Source: an uncultured Rhodospirillales bacterium
GTDB lineage: Bacteria > Pseudomonadota > Alphaproteobacteria > Rhodospirillales > 2-02-FULL-58-16
Assembly (NCBI GenBank): GCA_913053795.1
Contig: CAJXGZ010000004.1
Span: forward strand, 1-22,157
Direction: 5' to 3'
Length of the DNA: 22,157 bases
The notes beneath the pieces are model-generated. The model saw only the letters and a list, made by a program, of their open reading frames with translations, had not been told where the DNA came from and searched no databases. Below, piece after piece: positions 13,883-21,280 of the stretch. The position numbers and the translations under genes were made by a program. Every line of letters begins with the position of its first letter. Positions within the stretch are counted from its first letter, which is position 1.

Positions 13883-14647
13883 TTAGAACGGGAAGAGGAT
13901 GTCTATGAGCTGGTTGCCCCAACGCGGGCGCTGGATATCGCTAAGGGAGCCGCGTCCGCCGTAGACGACGCGCATTTCGGCGATTTTGGTGTGATCGATG
14001 GTGTTGTCGTAAGCGATGTCCTCGGGCCTGATGACGCCGGTGAGATTCAGATCGCGCAACTCGGCGTTGACCCGGATTTCCTGGCGTCCGAAGATCACCA
14101 AGGCCCCGTTGGGCAAGATCTGGGTGACCACCGCGGCGAAGGTGAGCTTAATGTCCTCGCTACGGGTTATTTTCCCGTCGCCCTGGGTGTAGTATTTGGT
14201 GCCGAGGTCGATGATGTCGGCAAGGGGGTTGATGGCCTGGGGCAGTTTCTTGGCCAGTTCGGCCTCCCAGCCCAGGAAGGCGGTGAGGTCGGTATTATTG
14301 GTGTCCCAGCGCCTGCCTTTGGTTATGTTTATAAGGTTCGCCTTTTCAGCGAGCGCCAGCTTGACCGTGAGAATGTCGCCCACGTCCTTGGCCCGGTGGT
14401 CCTTGAAGAAGGCCCGGGCGCCGGCCCGCCACAGGGAATTGGGATTGTCCTCGATGCTCGTCGGGGCCGGCATGGGCAGGCTGACCGGCTGATAGCCGGG
14501 GCGCACCGTGGGATTGGTGATGGTGCTCATTCTCGGGTTTTCGTTGATTTCCGAAAGCCGGGTCAGGGTGTTGCACCCGGCGGCGGCGGCCGCGATCAGA
14601 GCGATCGCCGTGACGCGAAGCATATGATGGGCGATGTTGCTTTTCAT
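13883..14647 (-). CDS. flgH: Flagellar L-ring lipoprotein FlgH
   Basis: Builds the outer-membrane bushing of the flagellar rod. It has 254 residues. A lipoprotein signal peptide ends at the lipobox AAGC with lipidated C25. Family features follow: SLWRAGARAFFKDHRAKDVGDILTV (start of the core), LTFAAVVTQILPNGALVIFGRQEIRVN, LTGVIRPEDIAYDNTI and the ending WGNQLIDILFPF. AGGAG lies 7 bases before the ATG. It is last in its operon, 10 bases after flgA, and followed by a strong terminator; flgI is not next to it. Confidence 0.96.
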   Translation of the reverse strand: MKSNIAHHMLRVTAIALIAAAAAGCNTLTRLSEINENPRMSTITNPTVRPGYQPVSLPMPAPTSIEDNPNSLWRAGARAFFKDHRAKDVGDILTVKLALAEKANLINITKGRRWDTNNTDLTAFLGWEAELAKKLPQAINPLADIIDLGTKYYTQGDGKITRSEDIKLTFAAVVTQILPNGALVIFGRQEIRVNAELRDLNLTGVIRPEDIAYDNTIDHTKIAEMRVVYGGRGSLSDIQRPRWGNQLIDILFPF

Positions 14648-14657
14648 GAAGTGTCTC

Positions 14658-15653
14658 CTAGTTCATGGCGATCTGGCCGTTGGGCCGGACCGTCACCACG
14701 CCGGTTCTGATCACCACGGCGTCGATCACGGTATTGCTTTGGGTGTTGACGACGCGCACGGCGTCGCCGTCGCTGCCTTCGTCAAGGGCCTTGCCTTTGG
14801 CGGTCAGCACCATGTCCGGCAGGCGCAGAATCATGGTCACCAAGCTTCCTCTTGGAACCAGAATGGGCCGGCGCACGTCCGAGGCGTGGATTGGCGTTCC
14901 GGCGCGCAGACTCCGTCTCGGGGCCTTGCCGATAAGGTCCTCGGCGTTGAGGATGACGTTGTTTTGCAGCCGCTTGTCGCGGACCTTGATCATTACGATG
15001 TCGCGCCGGGCAATGACTTCGCCGGCCAGCATTCTGCGCACCATGACGGGCGTTTCGCTGACCTTGTAGACGCGGCCCGTAACCCGCATTCTGGGCGCGG
15101 CGGGATCGTTGGCGGGGACGGCGATGATGGCCGTGAAGCGCATGGTCCGTTGCTCATAAGAGATGTCCTCCACCGCCAGGGTGGCGCTTGAGTCGCCGGC
15201 GACGTAAAAGCGCAGCATGTGGTTGGAGACCTCGACGCTCATGTTTTCGTCCATGCCGACGCCGCTTTCGATGAGGGCCGCCAGAATGTGGTCCTCGATT
15301 TCCTCGCGCTTGATGACGATGCTGTCGCGCTCCACCACGACCCGGACCTGGACGCTCAAGGGTTTCCAGTTGAGCTTGTAGGCGCGGGCCACGCGGTACA
15401 GCCAATTGGCGTCGAAGAAGGCCCGCTTTCCAGGCTCGGGAGCGTAGGCCACGGGCGTCTCGGCGTTCTCCTTGACGTTGGCGAACAAATCGCCGATGCG
15501 CACCAGCTTGCCGCTGACGACCACCGATTCCCTGAGGAAAATGGGGGCGGCCTGGGCAGGCAGCGCCTCGGGAGCCTCCTGGGGAGCCGCGAGGGATTGG
15601 GGAACCACCAGCATGACGGCGGCGAAGGCGAGCGTAAGGATGCTTATTTTCAT
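14658..15653 (-). CDS. flgA: Flagellar P-ring assembly chaperone FlgA
   Basis: Periplasmic chaperone needed for P-ring (FlgI) assembly. It has 331 residues, longer than the roughly 220 of enterobacterial FlgA. A signal peptide (about 1-22, cleavage near SLA-AP) is followed by an N-terminal region, a central part and the C-terminal SAF-type domain: AGEVIARRDIVMIKVRDKRL, then LIGKAPRRSLRAGTPIHASDVRRPILVPRG and a C-terminal beta domain ending RPNGQIAMN. AAGGGG precedes the ATG. It lies 10 bases after flgG and 10 before flgH. Confidence 0.94.
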   Translation of the reverse strand: MKISILTLAFAAVMLVVPQSLAAPQEAPEALPAQAAPIFLRESVVVSGKLVRIGDLFANVKENAETPVAYAPEPGKRAFFDANWLYRVARAYKLNWKPLSVQVRVVVERDSIVIKREEIEDHILAALIESGVGMDENMSVEVSNHMLRFYVAGDSSATLAVEDISYEQRTMRFTAIIAVPANDPAAPRMRVTGRVYKVSETPVMVRRMLAGEVIARRDIVMIKVRDKRLQNNVILNAEDLIGKAPRRSLRAGTPIHASDVRRPILVPRGSLVTMILRLPDMVLTAKGKALDEGSDGDAVRVVNTQSNTVIDAVVIRTGVVTVRPNGQIAMN

Positions 15654-15663
15654 GACCGGCCCC

Positions 15664-16449
15664 TTACTTCATCTGGTTCAGCGTGCCCATCATTTCGTCG
15701 GAGGTCTGGATGACCTTCGAGTTCATTTCATAGGCTCTTTGCGCTGAAATAAGGTTTGAGATTTCCTCAACGGCGTTGACGTTGGAGGTCTCCAGGAACC
15801 CCTGGAGGATAGAGCCGTAGCCGACGGTCCCAGGGTTGGCCGTGGTGGGGGCGCCGGATGCCGGGGATTCCATGTACAGGTTGCTGCCCTTGGCCTGAAG
15901 GCCGGGTTCGTTGGCGAACGCGGCCAATTGGATTTGCCCGACGTTGGACATGGTGACCTGACCTTGAATCTTGACCAAAACCTGGCCGCTTGAGTTGATG
16001 GTCACGTCGATGGCGTTGGCGGGAATGGTGATTCCCGGCTGCACGGTGTAGCCGTCATGGGTGACGATCTGGCCGGTGGCGTCCAACTGGAAGGTGCCGT
16101 CCCGCGTATAGGCGGTCTCGCCGGTGGGCAGCAGGACCTGGAAGAACCCCTTGCCCTGAACGGCCATATCAAAGGTGTTGTCCGTCGCCGTCAGGTTCCC
16201 TTGCTCGTGGATGCGGTAGACCGCCGCCAGCTTGACGCCCAGTCCCAACTGCACGCCGGTAGGCACGATGGTGCCGGAGTCCGACGAGGTGGTGCCGACG
16301 CGGCGCAGGTTCTGGTACAGAAGATCATGGAACTCCGTTCGCCGGCGCATGTACGCCGTGGTGTTCATGTTGGCGAGGTTGTTGGAAATGACTTCCACAT
16401 TGCGCTGCTGCGCCAGCATTCCCGTCGCCGCTATGCTTAAAGATCTCAT
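15664..16449 (-). CDS. flgG: Flagellar distal rod protein FlgG
   Basis: Distal rod subunit, exported through the flagellar secretion apparatus without a cleaved signal. It has 261 residues, the standard length. The N-terminal rod motif SNNLANMNTTAYMRRRTEF, the central DGTFQLDATGQIVTHDGYTV and the C-terminal SNVNAVEEISNLISAQRAYE are all present. AAGGACGGG precedes the ATG. It follows flgF with a 63-base gap. Confidence 0.97.
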   Translation of the reverse strand: MRSLSIAATGMLAQQRNVEVISNNLANMNTTAYMRRRTEFHDLLYQNLRRVGTTSSDSGTIVPTGVQLGLGVKLAAVYRIHEQGNLTATDNTFDMAVQGKGFFQVLLPTGETAYTRDGTFQLDATGQIVTHDGYTVQPGITIPANAIDVTINSSGQVLVKIQGQVTMSNVGQIQLAAFANEPGLQAKGSNLYMESPASGAPTTANPGTVGYGSILQGFLETSNVNAVEEISNLISAQRAYEMNSKVIQTSDEMMGTLNQMK

Positions 16450-16512
16450 TTTCCCGTCCTTTCTTGTCTTGTCTTTCTTGACTCTTGCGCTGTTTGATTG
16501 CTGTTTTTGGGC

Positions 16513-17247
16513 TTAGACCGGCCTGGTGATTTCCCCCATCATTCTTTTGATGCGGTCGTCTTCCTTGTCGATGAACGCCTTGGCCGAGTTGTAGGCCCGG
16601 CTCACATTGATCATTTTGGTGATTTCAATAATGGGCTGAACGTTGGAGCCCTCGAGCATTTGCTGCATCAAGTCCGGTTTTTCTACGTCCTGGGCCGGGG
16701 CCTCCGAGGTGTAGAGTCCGGCCGCCGTCTGTTGCAGGTCCTGCTCGTTGTCGAAGCGGACCACCCGGATTTTGCCCAAATCTCCGTTCTCCGTTGAAAC
16801 GGCGCCGTCTCTGGCGATGTTGATTTCCGAATCCTGGGTGCTGAAGTAAAAAGGCTGGCCGTTGCTGGAGAGAACCGGGTCCCCCGCCCCCGTCACCATT
16901 TGCCCTTCTTGGTTCAGGTTAAAATGGCCATTGCGGGTGTAGCGTTCGCCCTCTTTCGTGGCGATAACGAAAAACCCTTCGCCGCGAATGGCCAAATCCA
17001 GGGGATTTTCCGTGGCGTTCAAGGGGCCTTCGGATGTGTCGCGCACGGTGGCGATGTCGCGGACAAAGGAAATCCGGTCGCCGAAAACCGTTTCACCGCC
17101 CCTGCTTCGAACCAGATACTCGGTGAACATCATCTTGCCGCCCTTGTATCCGGTGGTGTTCATGTTGGCGATATTGTTGGCGATGAGGCTCATCTTTCGC
17201 TTCAAGACGTCTTGGCGGTTTACCGCCACGAGTAATGTGTTTTCCAT
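16513..17247 (-). CDS. flgF: Flagellar proximal rod protein FlgF
   Basis: Proximal rod subunit, 244 residues. It begins MENTLLVAVNRQDVLKRKMS and carries IANNIANMNTTGYKGGKMMF, RNGHFNLNQEGQMVTGAGDP and the C-terminal NVQPIIEITKMINVSRAYNS, as expected for the FlgF/FlgG/FlgE family; the order before flgG and the shorter length support FlgF. GGGAA lies about 9 bases upstream of the ATG. A near-consensus sigma54 promoter lies 49 bases upstream, so this is the first gene of flgF-flgG-flgA-flgH. Confidence 0.95.
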   Translation of the reverse strand: MENTLLVAVNRQDVLKRKMSLIANNIANMNTTGYKGGKMMFTEYLVRSRGGETVFGDRISFVRDIATVRDTSEGPLNATENPLDLAIRGEGFFVIATKEGERYTRNGHFNLNQEGQMVTGAGDPVLSSNGQPFYFSTQDSEINIARDGAVSTENGDLGKIRVVRFDNEQDLQQTAAGLYTSEAPAQDVEKPDLMQQMLEGSNVQPIIEITKMINVSRAYNSAKAFIDKEDDRIKRMMGEITRPV

Positions 17248-17295
17248 TTTTCAAGTATTCCCACGTTCTAAGTTTCCACGTTCCCGCCAAAAACA

Positions 17296-17313
17296 TTGCA
17301 TGCTTCGTGCCAA
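17296..17313 (-). promoter_or_regulatory. Sigma54 (RpoN) promoter of the flgF operon
   Basis: On the minus strand TTGGCACG-AAGC-ATGCAA matches the TGGCACG-N4-TTGCW consensus except for one base. The -24 GG (17311-17310) and -12 GC (17299-17298) are separated by exactly 10 bases. The predicted start is near 17286, a leader of about 39 bases. Sigma54 control of rod/ring genes is known in alphaproteobacteria such as Caulobacter; the activator here is unknown. Confidence 0.82.
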
Positions 17314-17409
17314 GCGAAATAATTCTATGAAATCAAGATATTGTAAGAAAAATAGGGGGGACGCCGCACAAGCTTTTGAAATTATCTGGTATGGTTTGCC
17401 CGGCAGTTA

Positions 17410-17439
17410 TTGCCCGCGCATGGCGGCGTTTGGTATAAT
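17410..17439 (+). promoter_or_regulatory. Candidate sigma70-type promoter for fliL-fliM
   Basis: TTGCCC (17410-17415) and a perfect TATAAT (17434-17439) are spaced by 18 bases, about 165 bases upstream of fliL. With the sigma54 site, this is what the 361-base gap 17248-17608 holds; no gene is visible in it. Confidence 0.4.
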
Positions 17440-17608
17440 TTTAGGGCCGGCCAGGAACGCAGGATTGGGCGGCGGGATTGGCCGTACCGTTAAATTGCAT
17501 CGGATTTCAACCAGTTATTAACCATCCAAACCTATATTATTCCCAGTCCGGCGGGTGCGGAATTTGAGCCGGTGTTTTTTCGGGCGTATTTCGGGTATAT
17601 ATTAAGTC

Positions 17609-18157
17609 ATGGCCGAAGATAAAAACGACGAACAAGACGAGGAACTCGACGACGAACTCGACGATGATGAAGATGAGTCATCCAAGGGGGGGAGCAAAAA
17701 GAAGCTCTTTATCATCATCGGCGCCGTTTTGCTTCTGGCCGTGGGCGGCGCGGCGGCGGCCTACTTCACGGGTCTGATGGAGCCGTTGACGGCAATGCTG
17801 ACCGGCGGCGGAGGCTCGGGTGAGGCCGGCGAGGATGGAAGCCCCTCGGGAAGCATTGTTTTCCACGACTTGCCTGAGATTTTGGTCAATCTTAATACAG
17901 GCGGACGCAAATCGTCCTTTTTGAAAATTCGAATCAGCTTGGAGTTGGCGAGCGCCGCGGACATACCGAAGATCGAAGGAGTTATGCCGAGAGTCATTGA
18001 CAATTTTCAGGTCTACCTTCGCGAACTCAGGATAGAGGACCTTAAAGGTTCGGCGGGCATGTACCGGTTGCGCGAGGAGCTGCTGATGCGGGTCAGCGCC
18101 GCCGCCGCGCCGGCGACGGTGAATGATGTCTTGTTCAAGGAAATGATCGTTCAATAG
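17609..18157 (+). CDS. fliL: Flagellar basal body-associated protein FliL
   Basis: Inner-membrane protein that surrounds and supports the stator units. It has 182 residues. A very acidic cytoplasmic N-terminus (1-25, Asp/Glu runs) is followed by KKK, one membrane helix (about 32-54), a Gly-rich linker (about 66-80) and the periplasmic domain: LPEILVNLNTGGRKSSFLKIRISLEL and the C-terminal LREELLMRVS...VLFKEMIVQ. There is no recognisable ribosome binding site before the ATG, and a TATATT box lies only 6 bases upstream. It is next to fliM, as usual. Confidence 0.95.
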   Translation: MAEDKNDEQDEELDDELDDDEDESSKGGSKKKLFIIIGAVLLLAVGGAAAAYFTGLMEPLTAMLTGGGGSGEAGEDGSPSGSIVFHDLPEILVNLNTGGRKSSFLKIRISLELASAADIPKIEGVMPRVIDNFQVYLRELRIEDLKGSAGMYRLREELLMRVSAAAAPATVNDVLFKEMIVQ

Positions 18158-18223
18158 TGGTTTTTTAAGACGTCGCAATTACATCGAGTTATTCGGATAG
18201 ACTTTAAAATGGGATAACGCCAG

Positions 18224-19405
18224 ATGGCTGCAACAGCTGAAGAAAAAGAAGACCAAGACGCCCTAGCGGCGGAATGGGAGGCGTCCATGGCCGGCGGCGG
18301 CGATGACGCCGGCGGCGGCGATGACGCCGGCGGCGGCGGCGATGATCAGGACGACTTGGCGGCCGAATGGGAAGCGTCCATGGCCGGCGATGACGGCGGC
18401 GCGTCCGATACCGCCGCCTCGAGCGCGGGCGGCCAATCCACCCGCGTCCTTAACCAGGATGAGATCGACAGCCTGCTCGGGTTTGACGACGAGCATGAAG
18501 ACGGCGGCAGTGAATCCGGCATACAGGCCATCCTCAACAGCGCCCTTGTCTCTTACGAACGCCTTCCCATGCTGGAGGTGGTGTTCGACCGCTTGGTGCG
18601 TCTCATGTCCACGTCCTTGCGTAACTTCACGTCCGACAACGTGGAGGTTTCCCTGGACAACATTGCGTCCATACGTTTCGGCGACTACCTGAACTCCATC
18701 CCGCTGCCGGCCATGTTGAGCGTTTTCAAGGCCGAGGAGTGGGACAACTTCGGCCTGATCACCGTTGATTCGTCCTTGATTTACTCCATCGTTGACGTTT
18801 TGCTCGGCGGCCGGCGCGGCACCGCGGCCATGCGCATCGAGGGGCGGCCCTACACCACCATCGAAAGAAGCCTGGTGGAGCGCATGGTTCACGTGATGCT
18901 GGGTGATATGAGCGCCGCTTTTGAACCCTTGAGCCCGGTGACCTTCCGCTTTGACAGGCTGGAGACCAATCCGCGGTTCGCGACGATTTCCCGCCCCAGC
19001 AACGCCGCCATCGTCATTCGCTTGCGCATCGACATGGAGGATCGCGGCGGCCGATTGGAGATGCTGTTGCCCTATGCGACGCTGGAGCCCGTGCGTGAAC
19101 TTCTCTTGCAGATGTTCATGGGTGAAAAATTCGGCCGGGATTCCATATGGGAAACCCACTTGGCCGAGGAGTTGTGGCTGACCGACGTTCCCTTGAGGGC
19201 GGTGCTTGAGGAGCAAACCATGCGCCTTTCCCAGGTCTTTAACCTTAAGGTCGGCTCGCAAATCATGTTTAGCGCGACGCCGGATTCCTTAGTGGATTTA
19301 AGGTGCGGCGATGTTACGTTGTATTCCGGCAGGATGGGCCGGAAAGGCAACCGCATGGCTGTGCGCATTGAAGAGCGCATGAACAATAGATCGGGTGATT
19401 CGTAA
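18224..19405 (+). CDS. fliM: Flagellar motor switch protein FliM with duplicated N-terminal segment
   Basis: Switch-complex (C-ring) protein that binds phosphorylated CheY. It has 393 residues, against about 330-340 in E. coli. The standard N-terminal CheY-binding peptide is present but internal: LNQDEIDSLLG at 76-86. Before it lies an extra region with QDALAAEWEASMAG at 11-24 and QDDLAAEWEASMAG at 42-55, linked by Gly/Asp repeats. The middle domain (LGGRRGTAAMRIEGRPYTTIE) and the SpoA-type C-terminus are normal. The ribosome binding site is weak. TAATG overlap joins it to the DUF6468 gene. Confidence 0.95.
   Translation: MAATAEEKEDQDALAAEWEASMAGGGDDAGGGDDAGGGGDDQDDLAAEWEASMAGDDGGASDTAASSAGGQSTRVLNQDEIDSLLGFDDEHEDGGSESGIQAILNSALVSYERLPMLEVVFDRLVRLMSTSLRNFTSDNVEVSLDNIASIRFGDYLNSIPLPAMLSVFKAEEWDNFGLITVDSSLIYSIVDVLLGGRRGTAAMRIEGRPYTTIERSLVERMVHVMLGDMSAAFEPLSPVTFRFDRLETNPRFATISRPSNAAIVIRLRIDMEDRGGRLEMLLPYATLEPVRELLLQMFMGEKFGRDSIWETHLAEELWLTDVPLRAVLEEQTMRLSQVFNLKVGSQIMFSATPDSLVDLRCGDVTLYSGRMGRKGNRMAVRIEERMNNRSGDS
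18254..18388 (+). repeat. Internal duplication in the fliM 5' end
   Basis: Two nearly identical DNA stretches (18272-18297 and 18365-18389, one internal difference) are 93 bases apart. Between them an 18-base unit encoding GGGDDA is repeated (18293-18310, 18311-18328), with a partial third copy. All spacings are multiples of three, so the frame is kept. High DNA identity suggests recent expansion. Confidence 0.85.
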
Positions 19406-19881
19406 TGCCTTTTTCGCTAGCCCTTGATGTTCTCGTTGCAATTCTTTTGGTGATCACCATTTGTTATGCCATGGCGCTTAATCGAAAATTGAGCAGTTTC
19501 CGCCGCGAGAAAAAGGAGCTTGAAAAACTCGCCGGCGCCTTCGGCGAGGCGACGGAGCGGGCCGGCCACAGCATCGGCGCGCTGAAAAGCACCGCCGCGG
19601 ATCTACAGGACCGAATCGACAAAGCCCAGGCGTTGCGGGATGATCTGGTGTTTCTTATTGACCGGGGCGCCTCATCGGCTGACCGCCTCGAGGAAACCGT
19701 TCGCGAAGCCCGCAAGGAAGGCGGCTTCGGACCCCGCTCCGCTTCCGGGAGCAACAAGAAAAAGAAAAAAGCGAAAACAGAAATTTCAGATCGCAAGGAT
19801 GATGATATCAAGGGGGATGACACCAAGCTGAAATCCGACGCTGAGCGTGAATTGCTCAAGGCCCTCCAGGCGGCCCGCTAA
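19405..19881 (+). CDS. DUF6468-type membrane-anchored coiled-coil protein of the motility locus
   Basis: A 158-residue protein with an N-terminal membrane helix (about 6-24, ALDVLVAILLVITICYAM) and a cytoplasmic coiled coil (about 28-105). A very basic stretch (KKKKKAK, 118-124) leads to an acidic/basic tail. The layout matches DUF6468, known to me only from alphaproteobacterial flagellar loci; its role is unknown. The start overlaps the fliM stop (TAATG), so it is translationally coupled to the switch protein. It could be a motor-associated scaffold, but that is inference. Its stop codon lies in the first copy of a 14-base triple repeat. Confidence 0.72.
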   Translation: MPFSLALDVLVAILLVITICYAMALNRKLSSFRREKKELEKLAGAFGEATERAGHSIGALKSTAADLQDRIDKAQALRDDLVFLIDRGASSADRLEETVREARKEGGFGPRSASGSNKKKKKAKTEISDRKDDDIKGDDTKLKSDAERELLKALQAAR

Positions 19882-19915
19882 AGTGAGCCCGCTAAAGTGA
19901 GCCCGCTAAAGTGAG
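19874..19915. repeat. Three perfect tandem copies of a 14-mer
   Basis: CCCGCTAAAGTGAG occurs at 19874-19887, 19888-19901 and 19902-19915 without a mismatch. The first copy encodes the last codons and TAA stop of the DUF6468 gene; the others are noncoding and lie before the motE-like ribosome binding site. Because 14 is not a multiple of three, only noncoding copies could accumulate harmlessly. Confidence 0.95.
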
Positions 19916-19935
19916 AGTGTAGCTAGGAAATTAAC

Positions 19936-20637
19936 ATGGCTAATTTATTATCCAAAATTCGGTTTTTGCCGGTCACTATTTTCGCCGTCGCCCTCATGCT
20001 GACGGTGAAGGTCGGCGATATCTGGAATGGTTTTGATGGCGTGCTGAACGGCTCAATTTCCGTTTCCGCGGCCAAGGCTCAATTGGATACGGCGATCCCC
20101 GAAGAGCCGGCGCCGGCGAAACTCACGGCGGCGCCTCCACAGGCGGCGGGCGCGCCTGCGTCCAGGGAAGAGACGACGGCGTCCCTGGCCGCTGACGATC
20201 CGACGTTGTTGACGCAGACCGAGATCGACCTTCTGCAAAAGCTCGCCGAGCGCCGCGAGTCGCTGGAGAAGCGTGAAAATGAAATGAAGATGCGGCTTGG
20301 GCTGCTTAACGCGGCGGAATTAAGGATCGGCAAAAAAGTCGTGGAACTCAAAAAATTCCAAGAAACCATTTCCAAGCTCATCAAAAAATACAATGAGCAA
20401 CAGGCCGCCAAGATGGAGAGCTTGGTGAAAATTTACGAGGCCATGAAACCTAAGGACGCCGCGCTTATTTTCCAGGAGCTGGAAATGGAAACCCTTCTTT
20501 TGGTGGTTGAGCGCATGAAGGAAAGAAAGTTGGCCCCGATCATGGCGAAAATGAATCCGGTGCGGGCGACGGAAATCACGGTGGAGCTGTCGCGGCTGAG
20601 AAATCTTCCAAAGCCCGGCCTGGGCGAAGGCGGCTAA
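19936..20637 (+). CDS. MotE-like protein (MgtE-N-like C-terminal domain)
   Basis: A 233-residue protein. An N-terminal membrane or signal-anchor helix (about 10-26) is followed by an Ala/Pro-rich region (50-80), a long coiled coil (about 95-160) and an MgtE N-domain-like helical repeat (IYEAMKPKDAALIFQELEME, then VERMKERKLAPIMAKMNPVRA). This is the architecture of rhizobial MotE, a periplasmic chaperone for MotC. Most of the protein should be periplasmic. AGGA lies 8 bases before the ATG. It sits between a DUF6468 gene and cheY, upstream of two motB-like genes. Whether it serves MotC, the stator or FliL here is unknown. Confidence 0.8.
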   Translation: MANLLSKIRFLPVTIFAVALMLTVKVGDIWNGFDGVLNGSISVSAAKAQLDTAIPEEPAPAKLTAAPPQAAGAPASREETTASLAADDPTLLTQTEIDLLQKLAERRESLEKRENEMKMRLGLLNAAELRIGKKVVELKKFQETISKLIKKYNEQQAAKMESLVKIYEAMKPKDAALIFQELEMETLLLVVERMKERKLAPIMAKMNPVRATEITVELSRLRNLPKPGLGEGG

Positions 20638-20659
20638 TCTTGGAAATAATTGCGCAAAA

Positions 20660-20719
20660 GACGCCAGTGAAAGAACAAAATAATTGCAAAAAACTCTTTT
20701 TTGAGTTTAAGACGGCGTC
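20660..20719 (+). repeat. Nested inverted repeats between motE-like gene and cheY
   Basis: GACGCC (20660-20665) pairs with GGCGTC (20714-20719), enclosing an AT-rich hairpin AAACTC-TTTTTT-GAGTTT (20691-20708). No T run follows on the plus strand. It could slow transcription or protect mRNA ends between the two genes. Confidence 0.4.
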
Positions 20720-20774
20720 ATTCTATGCGATATATCCTTTTGAAATTAACGATTCGCCTGGGATGGAGATTTAA

Positions 20775-21161
20775 ATGGCTGTCGATATGAACATGAATAT
20801 CCTGGTGGTGGATGATTATAAAACCATGCTGAGGATTCTGCGTAACCTCCTTCGCCAATTGAATTTTACGAATATTGATGATGCGACCGACGGCTCCATG
20901 GCGCTTGATAAACTTCGACAAGCCGAGTTTGGGCTGGTGATCTCCGATTGGAATATGGAGCCGATGACGGGGATTCAGTTGCTAAGGGAAGTTCGCGGCG
21001 ATGAAAAGTTGAAGTCGCTTCCCTTCATCATGATCACGGCTGAAAGTAAGTCCGAGAACGTCATTGCGGCCAAGGAAGCCGGGGTGTCCAACTACATCGT
21101 TAAACCATTCAACGCGGAAACCCTGAAATCCAAGATGGTTAGCGTGCTCGGAGATTTCTAA
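20775..21161 (+). CDS. cheY: CheY-type single-domain response regulator
   Basis: A 128-residue receiver domain with no output domain. Phosphoacceptor D58 (VISDWNMEPM), acidic pair D13-D14, T88 (MITAES) and K110 (IVKPFN) are all present; Y107 occupies the CheY switch-Tyr position. The DWNMEPMTG phrasing is typical of chemotaxis CheY. GGAG lies 6 bases before the ATG. Its place between motE-like and motB-like genes and downstream of fliM suggests it signals to this motor. No CheA or CheZ gene is in view. Confidence 0.9.
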   Translation: MAVDMNMNILVVDDYKTMLRILRNLLRQLNFTNIDDATDGSMALDKLRQAEFGLVISDWNMEPMTGIQLLREVRGDEKLKSLPFIMITAESKSENVIAAKEAGVSNYIVKPFNAETLKSKMVSVLGDF

Positions 21162-21280
21162 GGGGCGGTTAAGCCTTTACCAAGGTTGGCGCGGAATGAA
21201 ATTTTATTGCCCGTGAAGCCCCGCTCGGCAAGAAGACCATCTAAACGGGTCATTAATTAGACCCCTTGGTATAGGACGCC

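Noticed and set aside
17387..17399. Sigma54-like TGGTATGGTTTGC upstream of fliL
   Set aside because: The distance between GG and GC is two bases too short for a -24/-12 promoter.
18293..18340. Repeats in fliM considered as a CRISPR or minisatellite
   Set aside because: In-frame codon repeats inside a gene with no unique spacers.
18263..19261. 332-codon minus-strand frame
   Set aside because: Antisense to fliM, with no recognisable domain and antisense-like His/Gln composition.
20641..20656. TGG-N11-GCA sigma54-like pattern after the motE-like gene
   Set aside because: GG/GC spacing is right, but the inner consensus bases are largely absent.
20691..20708. AAACTC-TTTTTT-GAGTTT hairpin as a terminator after the motE-like gene
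   Set aside because: The stem is AT-rich and no T tract follows it.
20701..20729. TTGAGT-N17-TATGCG as a cheY promoter
   Set aside because: Both boxes are poor; only three of six bases match in the -10.
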